DNA of 46,282 bases from Deltaproteobacteria bacterium. GTDB lineage: Bacteria; Desulfobacterota; Deferrimicrobia; Deferrimicrobiales; Deferrimicrobiaceae. Shown here one piece after another: positions 1 through 8,111 of this stretch (position 1 is the stretch's first letter; each line of letters opens with the position of its first letter). The notes beneath the pieces are model-generated. The model did not search any database. It saw only the letters and a list, made by a program, of their open reading frames with translations, and was not told where the DNA came from. The translations under genes and the position numbers were made by a program. Location: NCBI GenBank assembly GCA_016234845.1, contig JACRNP010000077.1, forward strand, positions 1 through 46,282. Reading direction: 5' to 3'.

Positions 1-694
1 CAGTGGCCCCCTCGTTGACGGAAGCGGCTCCGCTGACGGCGATCGAGGAGAGGGTGGGCGGCACGTTGACGATGGAGACGCTCTGGGAGGCGGTGCGGGT
101 GACGGACCCCGAGGTGTAGGAGGCGGACACCGTGACGGTCTGGGTGGCGGAGACGGTCGCCGCGGTGAGGAGTCCGGAACTGCTGATGGTGGCGTACGCG
201 GTGGTGACGGACCAGGTAGGCGTTACGGCGGAGGTGGATCCGTCGCTCCAGGTGGCGGTGGCGGTGTAGGTGGCGGTGGCTCCCTCGTTGACGGAAGCGG
301 CCCCGCTGACGGCGATCGAGGAGAGGGTCGGCGCAGTCACGATCGGGACGATCCACGAAATCGCGGGCGAGAGCGCGGACTCCTCGCCGGTGCCGAGGAC
401 GGTTTTGCCGGTGAAGTAGACGGTGCCGCCCCGGGTCATCCCCTGGAGCCCCGGATCGAAGGTGGTGGAGGTCGTCGTGAGCCCGGATGCGATCTGGCGG
501 AGGGACGCCGCGGGAAGCGCCGGGTCCGTGCTCCAGTACATCGTGTAGGTGACGGTTTTCCCGGCTTCGATCGCCGGGGTGTCGGTATAGGTGGGCACCG
601 GGTCCCACGAGACGATCCGGATTTCCGCGGACGCGCTACCGATGGCGAGCAGCAGGACCCCGAGCGTCAGAAGGCAGCATCCGGATCTACGCAT
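1..694 (-). CDS. Secreted Ig-like (BIG2-type) repeat protein, C-terminus cut by window edge
   Basis: The frame is open from 694 to the window edge, so only the N-terminal 231 codons are present. It begins with a clear Sec signal peptide (hydrophobic core CLLTLGVLLLAIG, cleavage near ASA-E). Residues about 24-115 form a fibronectin-III-like beta domain that resembles the body of the upstream lipoprotein. From about residue 118 on there are tandem bacterial Ig-like repeats with the hallmark segments SSIAVSGAASVNEGAT and TATATWSDGST; the repeat period is 91 codons. The ATG at 694 was preferred over the in-frame ATG at 700 because the G-rich ribosome site is then about 8 bases away. It lies 21 bases after the lipoprotein gene and is probably in the same operon. 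A role as cell-surface adhesin or structural protein is inferred from fold type only. Confidence 0.85.
   Translation of the reverse strand, partial: MRRSGCCLLTLGVLLLAIGSASAEIRIVSWDPVPTYTDTPAIEAGKTVTYTMYWSTDPALPAASLRQIASGLTTTSTTFDPGLQGMTRGGTVYFTGKTVLGTGEESALSPAISWIVPIVTAPTLSSIAVSGAASVNEGATATYTATATWSDGSTSAVTPTWSVTTAYATISSSGLLTAATVSATQTVTVSASYTSGSVTRTASQSVSIVNVPPTLSSIAVSGAASVNEGAT
9..340 (-). repeat. 91-codon in-frame tandem repeat in the Ig-like protein gene
   Basis: The block at about 9-60 recurs at 282-333 with only one or two substitutions, an offset of 273 bases, or exactly 91 codons. The repeats encode Ig-like domains. The near-identity at the DNA level suggests recent duplication or gene conversion. 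Further copies probably lie beyond the left edge. Confidence 0.85.
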
Positions 695-715
695 GGTCAT
701 CGCCCCCTCGAAATG

Positions 716-1159
716 CTACAGCCGGTCCCAGGTGACCGGGGCCATGAATGCGGATCTCTGCCGGTCGATTCCGACCGCTTTCATCGATACGTAGACGCGG
801 CTTCCGGCCGGCACGCCCGGAATCAGCTCCAGCGCGAATTCCGTGACCAGCGCCTTTGCCACCGAAAGTCTGTCCGGCGAAGGAACCTCGGCGACGGCCG
901 CGACCTCGGCGATCGGCAGGTCGCTGTCGCTGAAGTTCGTGTCCGTCCGCACGTACAACTCATAGTACTCAAGATCGCTGTAGGGGTCCATCGCGACATT
1001 GTCGGCGAAGGTCGCCGGGGGAGCCCAGGAAAGCATGGAAACGGGCCCGGCCGGAGGAACGGACGGGCTCTCGGACGATCCGCCGCCGCCCCCGCACCCG
1101 AAGAGAAGGACTGCTCCGAAAATCGCCAGGAGGAAACCCGTTGGGATCTTCCGTATCAT
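716..1159 (-). CDS. Small fibronectin-III-like lipoprotein
   Basis: A 147-residue protein. The N-terminus carries a hydrophobic stretch ending in the lipobox LFGC, followed by a Gly/Ser linker (GGGGGSSES), so it should be lipidated and membrane-anchored in the periplasm or on the surface. The rest looks like one fibronectin-III-type beta sandwich, with segments SMLSWAPP, YELYVRTD and RVYVSMKAVG. The gene stops 21 bases before the Ig-like repeat protein, whose own N-terminal domain looks similar, so the two are likely co-transcribed and may act together at the surface. No enzymatic motif is visible. No specific function can be assigned. Confidence 0.75.
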   Translation of the reverse strand: MIRKIPTGFLLAIFGAVLLFGCGGGGGSSESPSVPPAGPVSMLSWAPPATFADNVAMDPYSDLEYYELYVRTDTNFSDSDLPIAEVAAVAEVPSPDRLSVAKALVTEFALELIPGVPAGSRVYVSMKAVGIDRQRSAFMAPVTWDRL

Positions 1160-1563
1160 GGCTGCCCCTCCCGGTCCCGTGGAGTTCCTTTTTTTGGACC
1201 GTTAACCTTGCATGTCTCAAGTTGCGTGCCGTGGAGGAAGGCGTTGAGGTGGGTGTGAAAAACCGATTGAAATATAATTGGTTAAGTATCTATCAAGAGT
1301 TTTTCCCGTCGCCTTTTTCCCGTGGATTCAGCCGGGATCTTTCATCGGCGAAAGGGTGATTGCAATATCGTAATGATTCGGTCCGGGAGATTGCCGCCCG
1401 CTTGGCGATTTCGGATTCCACCCGCGCCGGGGCGGAGGAAATGCCGTTTTCGGGCCGGTTTTTGACCTGGATCAAGGCGGGCCCGGTGGTTCCCATGGAG
1501 AATCGCGAGTGTATACTGTATCCAGTTCGCCGGGGGCGAAGAACCCCGAGGAGGAGGGGAAGG
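1160..1563. promoter_or_regulatory. Divergent intergenic region with weak promoter candidates
   Basis: This 404-base stretch separates the minus-strand lipoprotein gene from the plus-strand octaheme reductase. No convincing gene is seen; an open frame runs through part of it, but its codons lack a start with a ribosome site. An AT-rich segment at about 1263-1300 contains TATAAT at 1273-1278 without a good -35 box. TATACT at 1512-1517, about 50 bases before the reductase start, is a second weak -10 candidate. No GG-N10-GC sigma-54 signature was found. Confidence 0.35.
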
Positions 1564-3279
1564 ATGAAGCGGTCTGCATGGGTCGTGGTCGTCCTGGTGG
1601 GCGCCCTGTCTGCGTACCTGTTGTCCGGCAGCGCGATGGGGGAACCGAAAGGGAGCTCCGACGTCGGCAGCGAGGCGGAGATCTACGGGCCGATGACGGT
1701 CCGCGCGGTCCCGAAGGCCGCGAAGCCGGCGGATCCTCCCGTCAAGGAGGAGAAGTGCTTCGAGTGCCACGACGAGATCCAGGCGCTGAAGAAGGACGGC
1801 AAGCACGCGAAGGTCAACTGCGCCGGGTGCCACGACGGGACGGCCGACCACCTGAAGGACAGCGACAAGCGGCCGGTCACGCGCGTGGATCTCGAGACGT
1901 GCGGCGGCTGCCACCCGGACCAGTACGCCAGCTTCGGCACCTTGAACCTGAAGAAGACGGCCCGGACCGAGAAGTCGCTCCTCACCGAGCGGTCCCCGAA
2001 CCCGTACTGGGACAAGCTGATGATGGGGCACGGCTTCACCAAGGAGCACGCCAACCCCCGCAGCCACGCCTACATGCTCGTCGACCACCTGATCGTCGAC
2101 CGGGCGTACGGCGGGAGGTTCCAGGCGAAGGACGGCTGGGGATACGTGTCGCAGCCGGGGCCGGTCGCGGCGTGGGACGTCCTGGTGGATAAATACCCGG
2201 ATAGCAAGGAGCACAAGGCGTTCCTTCCCGAGAGCGCCCCCGCCGCCAACCCCACCTGCCTGCAGTGCAAGACGCAGGACCAGATCCTCAAGTGGAAATA
2301 CATGGGGGACAAGGACGAGAAGGCGAAGTGGGACCGCTCGTCCAACGTGGTGGAGTTCGTAAAGGACCTGAACCATTCGCTCAACTGCTTCATGTGCCAC
2401 GACCCGCACGCGGCGAAGCCGCGGATCGTGCGCGACGGCCTGATCCAGGCGCTGACCCGCCCGGAGAAGGACACGCTCTGGCACAAGGACCCCAAGGCCA
2501 CGAAGATCGACGTGAAGGAGTTCCGCGGCGGTTTCCGCAAGATCGCGCTGCTTTCGAAGTACGACGCGAAGCTGCAGTGCGGGCAGTGCCACGTGGAATA
2601 CAACTGCAACCCGGGGTTCGACCCGAAGACCGGCGAATACTCCATCAAGGCCCCGGATCAGCGAACGAACCACTTCCCGTTCAAGAACGTCCTCTCGATC
2701 TACGACCATTACAACGACCTGGGATTCCGGGATTTCAAGCACGGGCTGACGGGGGGTCTGCTATGGAAGGCGCAGCACCCGGAGGCGGAGACGTTCTGGG
2801 GGTCGACGCACGACAGGGCGGGGGCGAGCTGCGACAGCTGCCACATGCCGAAGGTCCGCAACGCCGCGGGGAAGGTGTACACCTCGCACTGGCAGACGAG
2901 TCCGAGGAACTACCTGAAGCAGACGTGCCTGACCTCGAAATGCCACCCGAAGCTCACGGAGCTGCAGGCGGCGTACGAGATCGATTCGATCCGCAACTTC
3001 ACCAAGGGGAAGATGCGGAAGGCCGAGTACTGGCTCTCCGCGCTGATCGACAAGATCGTGGAGGGGAAGAAGGCGGGGATCCCGGCCGAGGCGCTCCGGG
3101 AGGCGCAGGAGCAGCACCAGAAGGCGCACATCCTGTGGGAGTGGTGGACGGCGGAGAACTCCGACGGCTTCCACAACCCGTCGCTCGCGCGGGAGTCGCT
3201 GACCCGTTCGGTCGAGGAGTCGAAGAGGGGGATCAAGGTCGTAAGCGACGCGATGGAGAAGAAGACGGCGTCGAAGTAG
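1564..3279 (+). CDS. Octaheme cytochrome c nitrite reductase (ONR/TvNiR type)
   Basis: A 571-residue exported protein with an N-terminal signal (VVVVLVGALSAYLLSG). Eight heme sites are visible in order: CFECH (from residue 65), CAGCH, CGGCH, CLQCK (232-236), CFMCH, CGQCH, CDSCH and CLTSKCH, the last being CX4CH. The CXXCK site is the catalytic lysine-ligated heme of NrfA-type enzymes, and the C-terminal five-heme part follows NrfA (HVEY, KAQHPE with His405, CHMPKV). Three extra N-terminal hemes and Tyr346-Asn-Cys348 match octaheme reductases such as Thioalkalivibrio TvNiR, where the equivalent Tyr and Cys are covalently linked. The expected reaction is six-electron reduction of nitrite to ammonia in the periplasm, possibly also of hydroxylamine or sulfite. 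The ATG at 1564 follows GAGGAGGGG and starts the signal peptide; a longer frame upstream is unlikely to be translated. It is followed by its own terminator, so it is probably monocistronic. Confidence 0.9.
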   Translation: MKRSAWVVVVLVGALSAYLLSGSAMGEPKGSSDVGSEAEIYGPMTVRAVPKAAKPADPPVKEEKCFECHDEIQALKKDGKHAKVNCAGCHDGTADHLKDSDKRPVTRVDLETCGGCHPDQYASFGTLNLKKTARTEKSLLTERSPNPYWDKLMMGHGFTKEHANPRSHAYMLVDHLIVDRAYGGRFQAKDGWGYVSQPGPVAAWDVLVDKYPDSKEHKAFLPESAPAANPTCLQCKTQDQILKWKYMGDKDEKAKWDRSSNVVEFVKDLNHSLNCFMCHDPHAAKPRIVRDGLIQALTRPEKDTLWHKDPKATKIDVKEFRGGFRKIALLSKYDAKLQCGQCHVEYNCNPGFDPKTGEYSIKAPDQRTNHFPFKNVLSIYDHYNDLGFRDFKHGLTGGLLWKAQHPEAETFWGSTHDRAGASCDSCHMPKVRNAAGKVYTSHWQTSPRNYLKQTCLTSKCHPKLTELQAAYEIDSIRNFTKGKMRKAEYWLSALIDKIVEGKKAGIPAEALREAQEQHQKAHILWEWWTAENSDGFHNPSLARESLTRSVEESKRGIKVVSDAMEKKTASK

Positions 3280-3300
3280 CCTCGGCGGCTTCGCTCCTTC

Positions 3301-3342
3301 CCGGGGGTGCGGGTTTCAAAGCCCGCGCCCCCGGTTTCATTT
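3301..3342 (+). terminator. Rho-independent terminator after the octaheme reductase
   Basis: A 13-base-pair stem (3301-3313 with 3322-3334, one G-T pair) closes an 8-base loop and is followed by TTTCATTT. It lies 21 bases after the reductase stop and separates it from the aldo/keto reductase operon. Confidence 0.75.
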
Positions 3343-3367
3343 CCGGTATAGTGAAGGGAACATCGCC

Positions 3368-4561
3368 ATGGAGGCGTACGTGACGCGAACCCCTCCCCCC
3401 TGCGCCACACGAAGGGATTTCCTGAAAATGGTCGTCGCCGCGGGCGCGGTCGCCGCCGCGCCTCCGTTGCCGTCCGCGGCGGAATCCCTTCCCCCCGCCA
3501 CGGAGGAGAAGCGGCCCCTCGGGAAGACCGGCTTCCGCGTGTCGACCGTCGGGTTCGGCGCGATGATCACCCGCGACCCGGAGGTGATCCGCGCCGCCAT
3601 CGACCGCGGAGTGGATTACATCGACACGGCCGACTGCTACATGGGGGGAGAGAACGAGCGGATCGTCGGGCGCGCGATCGCGGGCGTCCGCGACAAGGTG
3701 GTGCTGGCGACCAAGGTCCACATCGCCCCTCCGGCCGAGATGATCCGGTCGGCGGAGAACAGCCTCCGGTCGCTCAAGGTCGACGTCATCGACGTCCTGC
3801 AGCTCCACGGGATTTCGACCGAGGAGGAGGTGACCGACCCCCGCGCCCGCGAAGCGCTCCGGATGCTCATCGACCAAGGGAAGATCCGCGTCGCCGGGGT
3901 GACGACCCACTCCGGACAGGAGACCGTGCTCCGGGCCGTCCGGAAGCACGGCTTCTACAAGACGGTCCTCGTGGCGTACAACTTCCGCTCCGACTCCGGT
4001 GTGACCGCCGCGGTCAAGGGAGCGCTGGGGTTGAGCGAAGGATTGTCCAACGCGATACGGTCGGTCGGCGCGTCGGGGGTCGGGGTCGTCGCGATGAAGA
4101 CGCAGGCGGGGGGGTACCCGTCGCCCCCCGGCGGGGCGAGCCCGCACCAGGCCGCGCTGGCGTGGGTTCTTTCGAATCCCGGCGTCGCCACGACGATCCC
4201 GAGCATGACGACGTACGCGCAGCTTACCGACAATCTCGGCGCGCGGGGGAGGCGGCTTACGTTTTCCGACCGGGTCGCCCTCCGCCGCTACGCGATGGAG
4301 ATCGGGGACCGGCACTGCTCCCTGTGCGGCGCGTGCGACGGCGCCTGCCCCAACGGCGTCGACGTGCCGTCGGTCCTCCGGACGCTCGCGTACCGCGACG
4401 GATACCGCCAGGAAGCGTTCGCGCGCGCCTCGTACGCCGCTCTTCCCCCCGGCCGGAACGCCGCGGCGTGCGGGGAGTGCTCGTCGTGCGCGGTCTCCTG
4501 CCCGCTGCGCCTGCCGGTGGCGCGCTTATCCCGCCGGGCCCACACCGCGTTGTCCGGGTGA
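3368..4561 (+). CDS. Tat-exported aldo/keto reductase with C-terminal 4Fe-4S domain
   Basis: A 397-residue protein. A twin-arginine signal (TRRDFLKMVVAAGAVAAA) predicts folded export with cofactors. The next 270 residues are an aldo/keto reductase barrel opening with RPLGKTGFRVSTVGFG. The catalytic tetrad is visible as Asp86, Tyr91, Lys116 and His147. The C-terminal part has Cys clusters CSLCGACDGACP and CGECSSCAVSCP, a ferredoxin-like region for two iron-sulfur clusters. The family reduces carbonyls with NADPH, but a Tat-exported form cannot rely on cytoplasmic NADPH, so an electron-transfer partner is more likely (inference). The stop overlaps the GTG of the next gene (GTGA), marking translational coupling. 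The true substrate is unknown. Confidence 0.85.
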   Translation: MEAYVTRTPPPCATRRDFLKMVVAAGAVAAAPPLPSAAESLPPATEEKRPLGKTGFRVSTVGFGAMITRDPEVIRAAIDRGVDYIDTADCYMGGENERIVGRAIAGVRDKVVLATKVHIAPPAEMIRSAENSLRSLKVDVIDVLQLHGISTEEEVTDPRAREALRMLIDQGKIRVAGVTTHSGQETVLRAVRKHGFYKTVLVAYNFRSDSGVTAAVKGALGLSEGLSNAIRSVGASGVGVVAMKTQAGGYPSPPGGASPHQAALAWVLSNPGVATTIPSMTTYAQLTDNLGARGRRLTFSDRVALRRYAMEIGDRHCSLCGACDGACPNGVDVPSVLRTLAYRDGYRQEAFARASYAALPPGRNAAACGECSSCAVSCPLRLPVARLSRRAHTALSG

Positions 4562-5508
4562 GGGACGACTTGCCTCCCCCCCCTCTCCGCCCCCCGCTAC
4601 TCCCCGTTCTCCTGTTCGGTATCGCCCTCCTCGTTCCGTTGCCCGACTCCGGGAATTGCGCGGAGGCCATGCCTCACCCAGCGATTTCCGTCCTCGGCGC
4701 CGCCGGCGTCTGGGAGCGGATCGGGTCGGTGCGGACGTTCGGGCCGGAACGGCTGTACGAGGAGATCGACGGGGAGGCGGAGCTGTTCCTCCCGTACGGG
4801 ATGCGGCGGCTGACGGTGGCGGTCGTGGGCGACCGGTCGCTGCCCGGATCGGAAGTCCGGCTGGAGCTGTTCCGGATGGGCTCCGCGAGGGACGCGTTCG
4901 GGATCTGGTCCCAGCACCGGTATCCGGACCAGGAGGCCGTCTCCGTGCCTCCTTCCGAGGTCGTGGTTTCCGACACGTCGGCGGATTTCTACCGGGGGGA
5001 CACGTTCGTCCGGCTGCGGGCGAAGCCGGGCGAGGATTCCCGCCGCCTCGTGCTGGATCTCGCGAAGGCGGTCGTCGATGCTCTCCACGGAGAAGGCGCC
5101 CCGCCGGAGGAGGCCCGCATCCTCGACCGGTTCCCGGGCCGGATTCCCGGGACCGTCCTCTACCAGAAGAAGGCCATGATGGGGTACGAGTGCCTCGCTC
5201 CCGGTTTCGAGGCGAAGTTCGCCGGCCCGTCGTCCTCCGGACGACTCGCGCTGCTGCCGCCGCCGGTCGGGCCGGCCGGGGGGGATCGCCGTCTCGAGCG
5301 GATCGGGAAGGAGCTTCCCGGCTTCTCCGCGGCCGCCCCCAACCTCTTCAGGGCGTCGCTCCCGTCCGGAATTCTTTGGCTGGCGCGGGCCGGCGGATGC
5401 GTCGTGGGGGTCGCCGGGGACCTCTCGCGGTCGGCGGCGGATCCGCTGCTGGCGGCCCTCGCCGCCTCGTCGATCGCGCTTTGCGACCCGGAGGGCGGGA
5501 ACCGGTGA
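4558..5508 (+). CDS. Exported DUF6599-like protein
   Basis: A 316-residue protein starting at a GTG that overlaps the previous stop. The N-terminus has a hydrophobic signal (LLPVLLFGIALLVP). The mature part contains segments such as ERLYEEIDGEAELFLPYGM and ELFRMGSARDAFGIW, which I associate with the uncharacterised DUF6599 family; this match is from memory and should be checked. No catalytic motif is evident. It is translationally coupled to the aldo/keto reductase before it and the sensor kinase after it, so it could be a periplasmic partner of the reductase or part of the signal the kinase senses. Function is otherwise unknown. Confidence 0.7.
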   Translation: MRDDLPPPPLRPPLLPVLLFGIALLVPLPDSGNCAEAMPHPAISVLGAAGVWERIGSVRTFGPERLYEEIDGEAELFLPYGMRRLTVAVVGDRSLPGSEVRLELFRMGSARDAFGIWSQHRYPDQEAVSVPPSEVVVSDTSADFYRGDTFVRLRAKPGEDSRRLVLDLAKAVVDALHGEGAPPEEARILDRFPGRIPGTVLYQKKAMMGYECLAPGFEAKFAGPSSSGRLALLPPPVGPAGGDRRLERIGKELPGFSAAAPNLFRASLPSGILWLARAGGCVVGVAGDLSRSAADPLLAALAASSIALCDPEGGNR

Positions 5509-8111
5509 ACGAATCCGCGGTCGAACGGACCGTCTTCCCGCGGGAACAGTGGATCCGGTTTGGCGTCGTGGGGCTGCTGGTCCCCGCGATCCTCTACGCG
5601 GCGTACAGGAACAACCCGGTCCTTTCCCACGACATCACCGAGATGTTCAGCGTGATCGTGGCGTGCGGCATCTTCATGCTGACGTGGAACGCCCGGGAAT
5701 TGATCGACAACCACTACTTCGTCTTCCTCGGGATCGCCTACCTGTTCGTAGGGGCGATCGACTACCTGCACACCCTTTCCTTCGCCGGCACCATCTCGCG
5801 GGAGAGCCACGGCGTCTCGATAGAGCTGTGGTTCGCCGCGCGATACCTCCAGAGCTTCGCCCTCGTCGCCGCTCCCGTGTTCGCGTACCGGAAGACCCGC
5901 CCGGGGATCGTCCTGGCCGGCTTCGCGACGGCGGCCGTCCTGCTGGTCGCCGCGGTGCATCAGGGGGTTCTCCAGGACTTCTACGTGCCCGACAAGGGAT
6001 TGACGTCCGCCAAGGCGCTGAGCGACCACATCGTGTCCGCCATCCAGCTGCTCTCGATCGGCACCCTCTGGCTGGCGCGCGAAAAATTCGACCGGAAGGT
6101 GCTGCGCCTCCTTGTCCTCTCCGTACTCTTCTCGATTGCCGCGGAGATGTCGGCCGACCTGTACCGCGACGCCTACATCTACAACAGCGTGATCGGGCAC
6201 TATCTCAAGGTGGTCTCTTTCTACCTGGTCTACCTCGCGGTCGTCACCACCGGTCTCATCCGTCCCTACGGGCTGCTGTTCCGGAACTTGAAGAGGAGCG
6301 AGGAGGAGCTTCGCGCCGCGAGGGACGGTCTGGAGACGAGGGTCTCGGAGCGGACGGCGGAGCTGCGCGCCGTGAACGAGCGGCTGGAGAAGGAGCTGGC
6401 CGAGCGGCAGCGGGCGGTGGAGATGCGGGAGCTGATCCTGGACCTCCACCACCTCACCCACTCCAAGGAGTCGGTCCGGGATTTCCTCTCGTCCGTCTCG
6501 GTGTTCCTCCAGGAGCGGTTCGGGTTCAAGGCGATCGGGATCCGGTACCGCCGGGGCGCCGACTACCCGTACTTCGAGGCGCGCGGCTTCCCGCAGGAAT
6601 TCGTCGAGGCCGAGATGAGCCTTTGTGCCGGGGACCGGGGCGCGGCATCCGGGGGGGGAAACGGGGAGAATCCGCCGTACGAATGCGCCTGCGGGGCGGT
6701 CATCGCCGGGAAGGGAGATCCGTGCCGTGCGTTCTTCACCCCTTACGGGACGTTCTGGACCAACGGCGCCTCGGACCTCGTCGCCGGGAACGAGGCGGCG
6801 AGAGCGCTCGTCACCCGCGGCCGGTGCGTCCGGCAAGGGTACGAGTCGATCGCGCTGGTCCCCTTGCGCCTGGGCGACGTCGCCTTCGGGCTGCTGCAGT
6901 TCAACGACCGGCGGAAGGGGGTGTTCCACCCGCACCTGCTGTCCCAGCTCGAGCGGGTCGCCGAGAACATCGGCGCCGCGCTGTCCCGCCTGCTGGCCCT
7001 GGAGGCGCTCCAGGAAAGCGAGGACCGTTTCCGCTCCCTGGTGGAGAACTCCATGGTCGGCATCCTGATCGTCGCCGACGGGCGGATCGTCTTCCACAAC
7101 CCGCGGCAGGAGAGGATTACAGGGAAAATTCCCGACGGGATCCCTTTCCGCGAGCTCGGGCAGGTCCACCCGGACGACGCCGGGGAGTTCGAACGGCTCT
7201 GCGCCGCCGCCGCGCACCCCGGGCCGGAACGGCTGGAGGTGGACGTCCGCCTCCTCGTCCCGGAAGGGGGCGGGGGGCGCGGGTCGGTCCGGTGGCTCCA
7301 TTGCCAGGCGAACCCGGTCGTCTTCCGGGGGGTCGCGTCGCTCCTGGTCGACACGGTGGACATCACCCGGGTGAAGGAGCTGGAGCAAGCCGTGACCGCG
7401 CGCGAGAAGCTCGCCTCGATCGGGCAGCTCGCGGCGGGGATCGCCCACGAGATCCGAAACCCCCTCTCCGGGATCAACATCAACATCTCAACGCTCGAGC
7501 TGCTCTGCCGGAGGGCGGAAGGGCTGGAACCGGATGAACGGGAGAAGATCGAGACGGTCGTCGCGCAGGCGAAGGCGGCTTCGGAGAAGATCTCCTCCGT
7601 CATCCGGCGCGTGATGGAGTTCTCGAAGCCGGCGCCGCCGCGGATGGACCGGGTGGATATCAACCGGGTCGTCCGGGAAGCGCTCTCCATCTCGGAAATG
7701 ACGCGTCGCAAGGGGAAGGTGGAGTTCCGCGAGGCCCTGTCCCCGGAGCCGCTTCCGTGCCATGGGGACCCCGCCCTCCTCGAGCAGGTCGTCCTGAACC
7801 TGATCACGAACGCCATGCAGGCGATGGAGTCAATGGACGGAAAGGGGACGATCACCGTCGGGGCGGAGCGGGTGGGGGACAAGGCGGTCATCCGGGTGGC
7901 CGATACGGGGCCCGGCGTTCCCGAACATCTGCGGGAAAGGATCTTCGAGCCGTTCTACACGACCCGGAGGGAAGGGCACGGGATCGGCCTCTCCTTCAGC
8001 AACCGGATCGTCTCCGACCACGGCGGCCGGCTGTCGGTGCGTCCCGCGGAGGGGGGCGGCGCGGAGTTCCGCATCGAACTTCCGCTGAAAGAGGAAAGGA
8101 GCCCGACATAG
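5505..8111 (+). CDS. MASE3-type membrane sensor histidine kinase with GAF and PAS domains
   Basis: An 868-residue kinase starting at a GTG that overlaps the previous stop (GTGA). Residues about 20-260 form a multi-pass membrane sensor resembling MASE3 (for example YFVFLGIAYLFVGAIDYLH). A coiled coil (about 265-310) follows, then a GAF-like domain with several Cys residues (CACGAVIAGKGDPC and nearby), a PAS domain (about 505-625), and HisKA with the phospho-acceptor His648 in GIAHEIRNPLSG. The C-terminal ATPase domain shows NLITNAMQAM, DTGPGVPEHL and GHGIGLSFS. It should phosphorylate the NtrC-type regulator encoded immediately after it. The signal is unknown; the Cys-rich GAF insert could bind metal or sense redox (inference). 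It is the third gene of the coupled reductase operon. Confidence 0.88.
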   Translation: MNESAVERTVFPREQWIRFGVVGLLVPAILYAAYRNNPVLSHDITEMFSVIVACGIFMLTWNARELIDNHYFVFLGIAYLFVGAIDYLHTLSFAGTISRESHGVSIELWFAARYLQSFALVAAPVFAYRKTRPGIVLAGFATAAVLLVAAVHQGVLQDFYVPDKGLTSAKALSDHIVSAIQLLSIGTLWLAREKFDRKVLRLLVLSVLFSIAAEMSADLYRDAYIYNSVIGHYLKVVSFYLVYLAVVTTGLIRPYGLLFRNLKRSEEELRAARDGLETRVSERTAELRAVNERLEKELAERQRAVEMRELILDLHHLTHSKESVRDFLSSVSVFLQERFGFKAIGIRYRRGADYPYFEARGFPQEFVEAEMSLCAGDRGAASGGGNGENPPYECACGAVIAGKGDPCRAFFTPYGTFWTNGASDLVAGNEAARALVTRGRCVRQGYESIALVPLRLGDVAFGLLQFNDRRKGVFHPHLLSQLERVAENIGAALSRLLALEALQESEDRFRSLVENSMVGILIVADGRIVFHNPRQERITGKIPDGIPFRELGQVHPDDAGEFERLCAAAAHPGPERLEVDVRLLVPEGGGGRGSVRWLHCQANPVVFRGVASLLVDTVDITRVKELEQAVTAREKLASIGQLAAGIAHEIRNPLSGININISTLELLCRRAEGLEPDEREKIETVVAQAKAASEKISSVIRRVMEFSKPAPPRMDRVDINRVVREALSISEMTRRKGKVEFREALSPEPLPCHGDPALLEQVVLNLITNAMQAMESMDGKGTITVGAERVGDKAVIRVADTGPGVPEHLRERIFEPFYTTRREGHGIGLSFSNRIVSDHGGRLSVRPAEGGGAEFRIELPLKEERSPT

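Noticed and set aside
9-340. Repeats that might be a CRISPR array or mobile-element ends
   Set aside because: The repeat period is an exact codon multiple and both copies encode Ig-like domains in frame.
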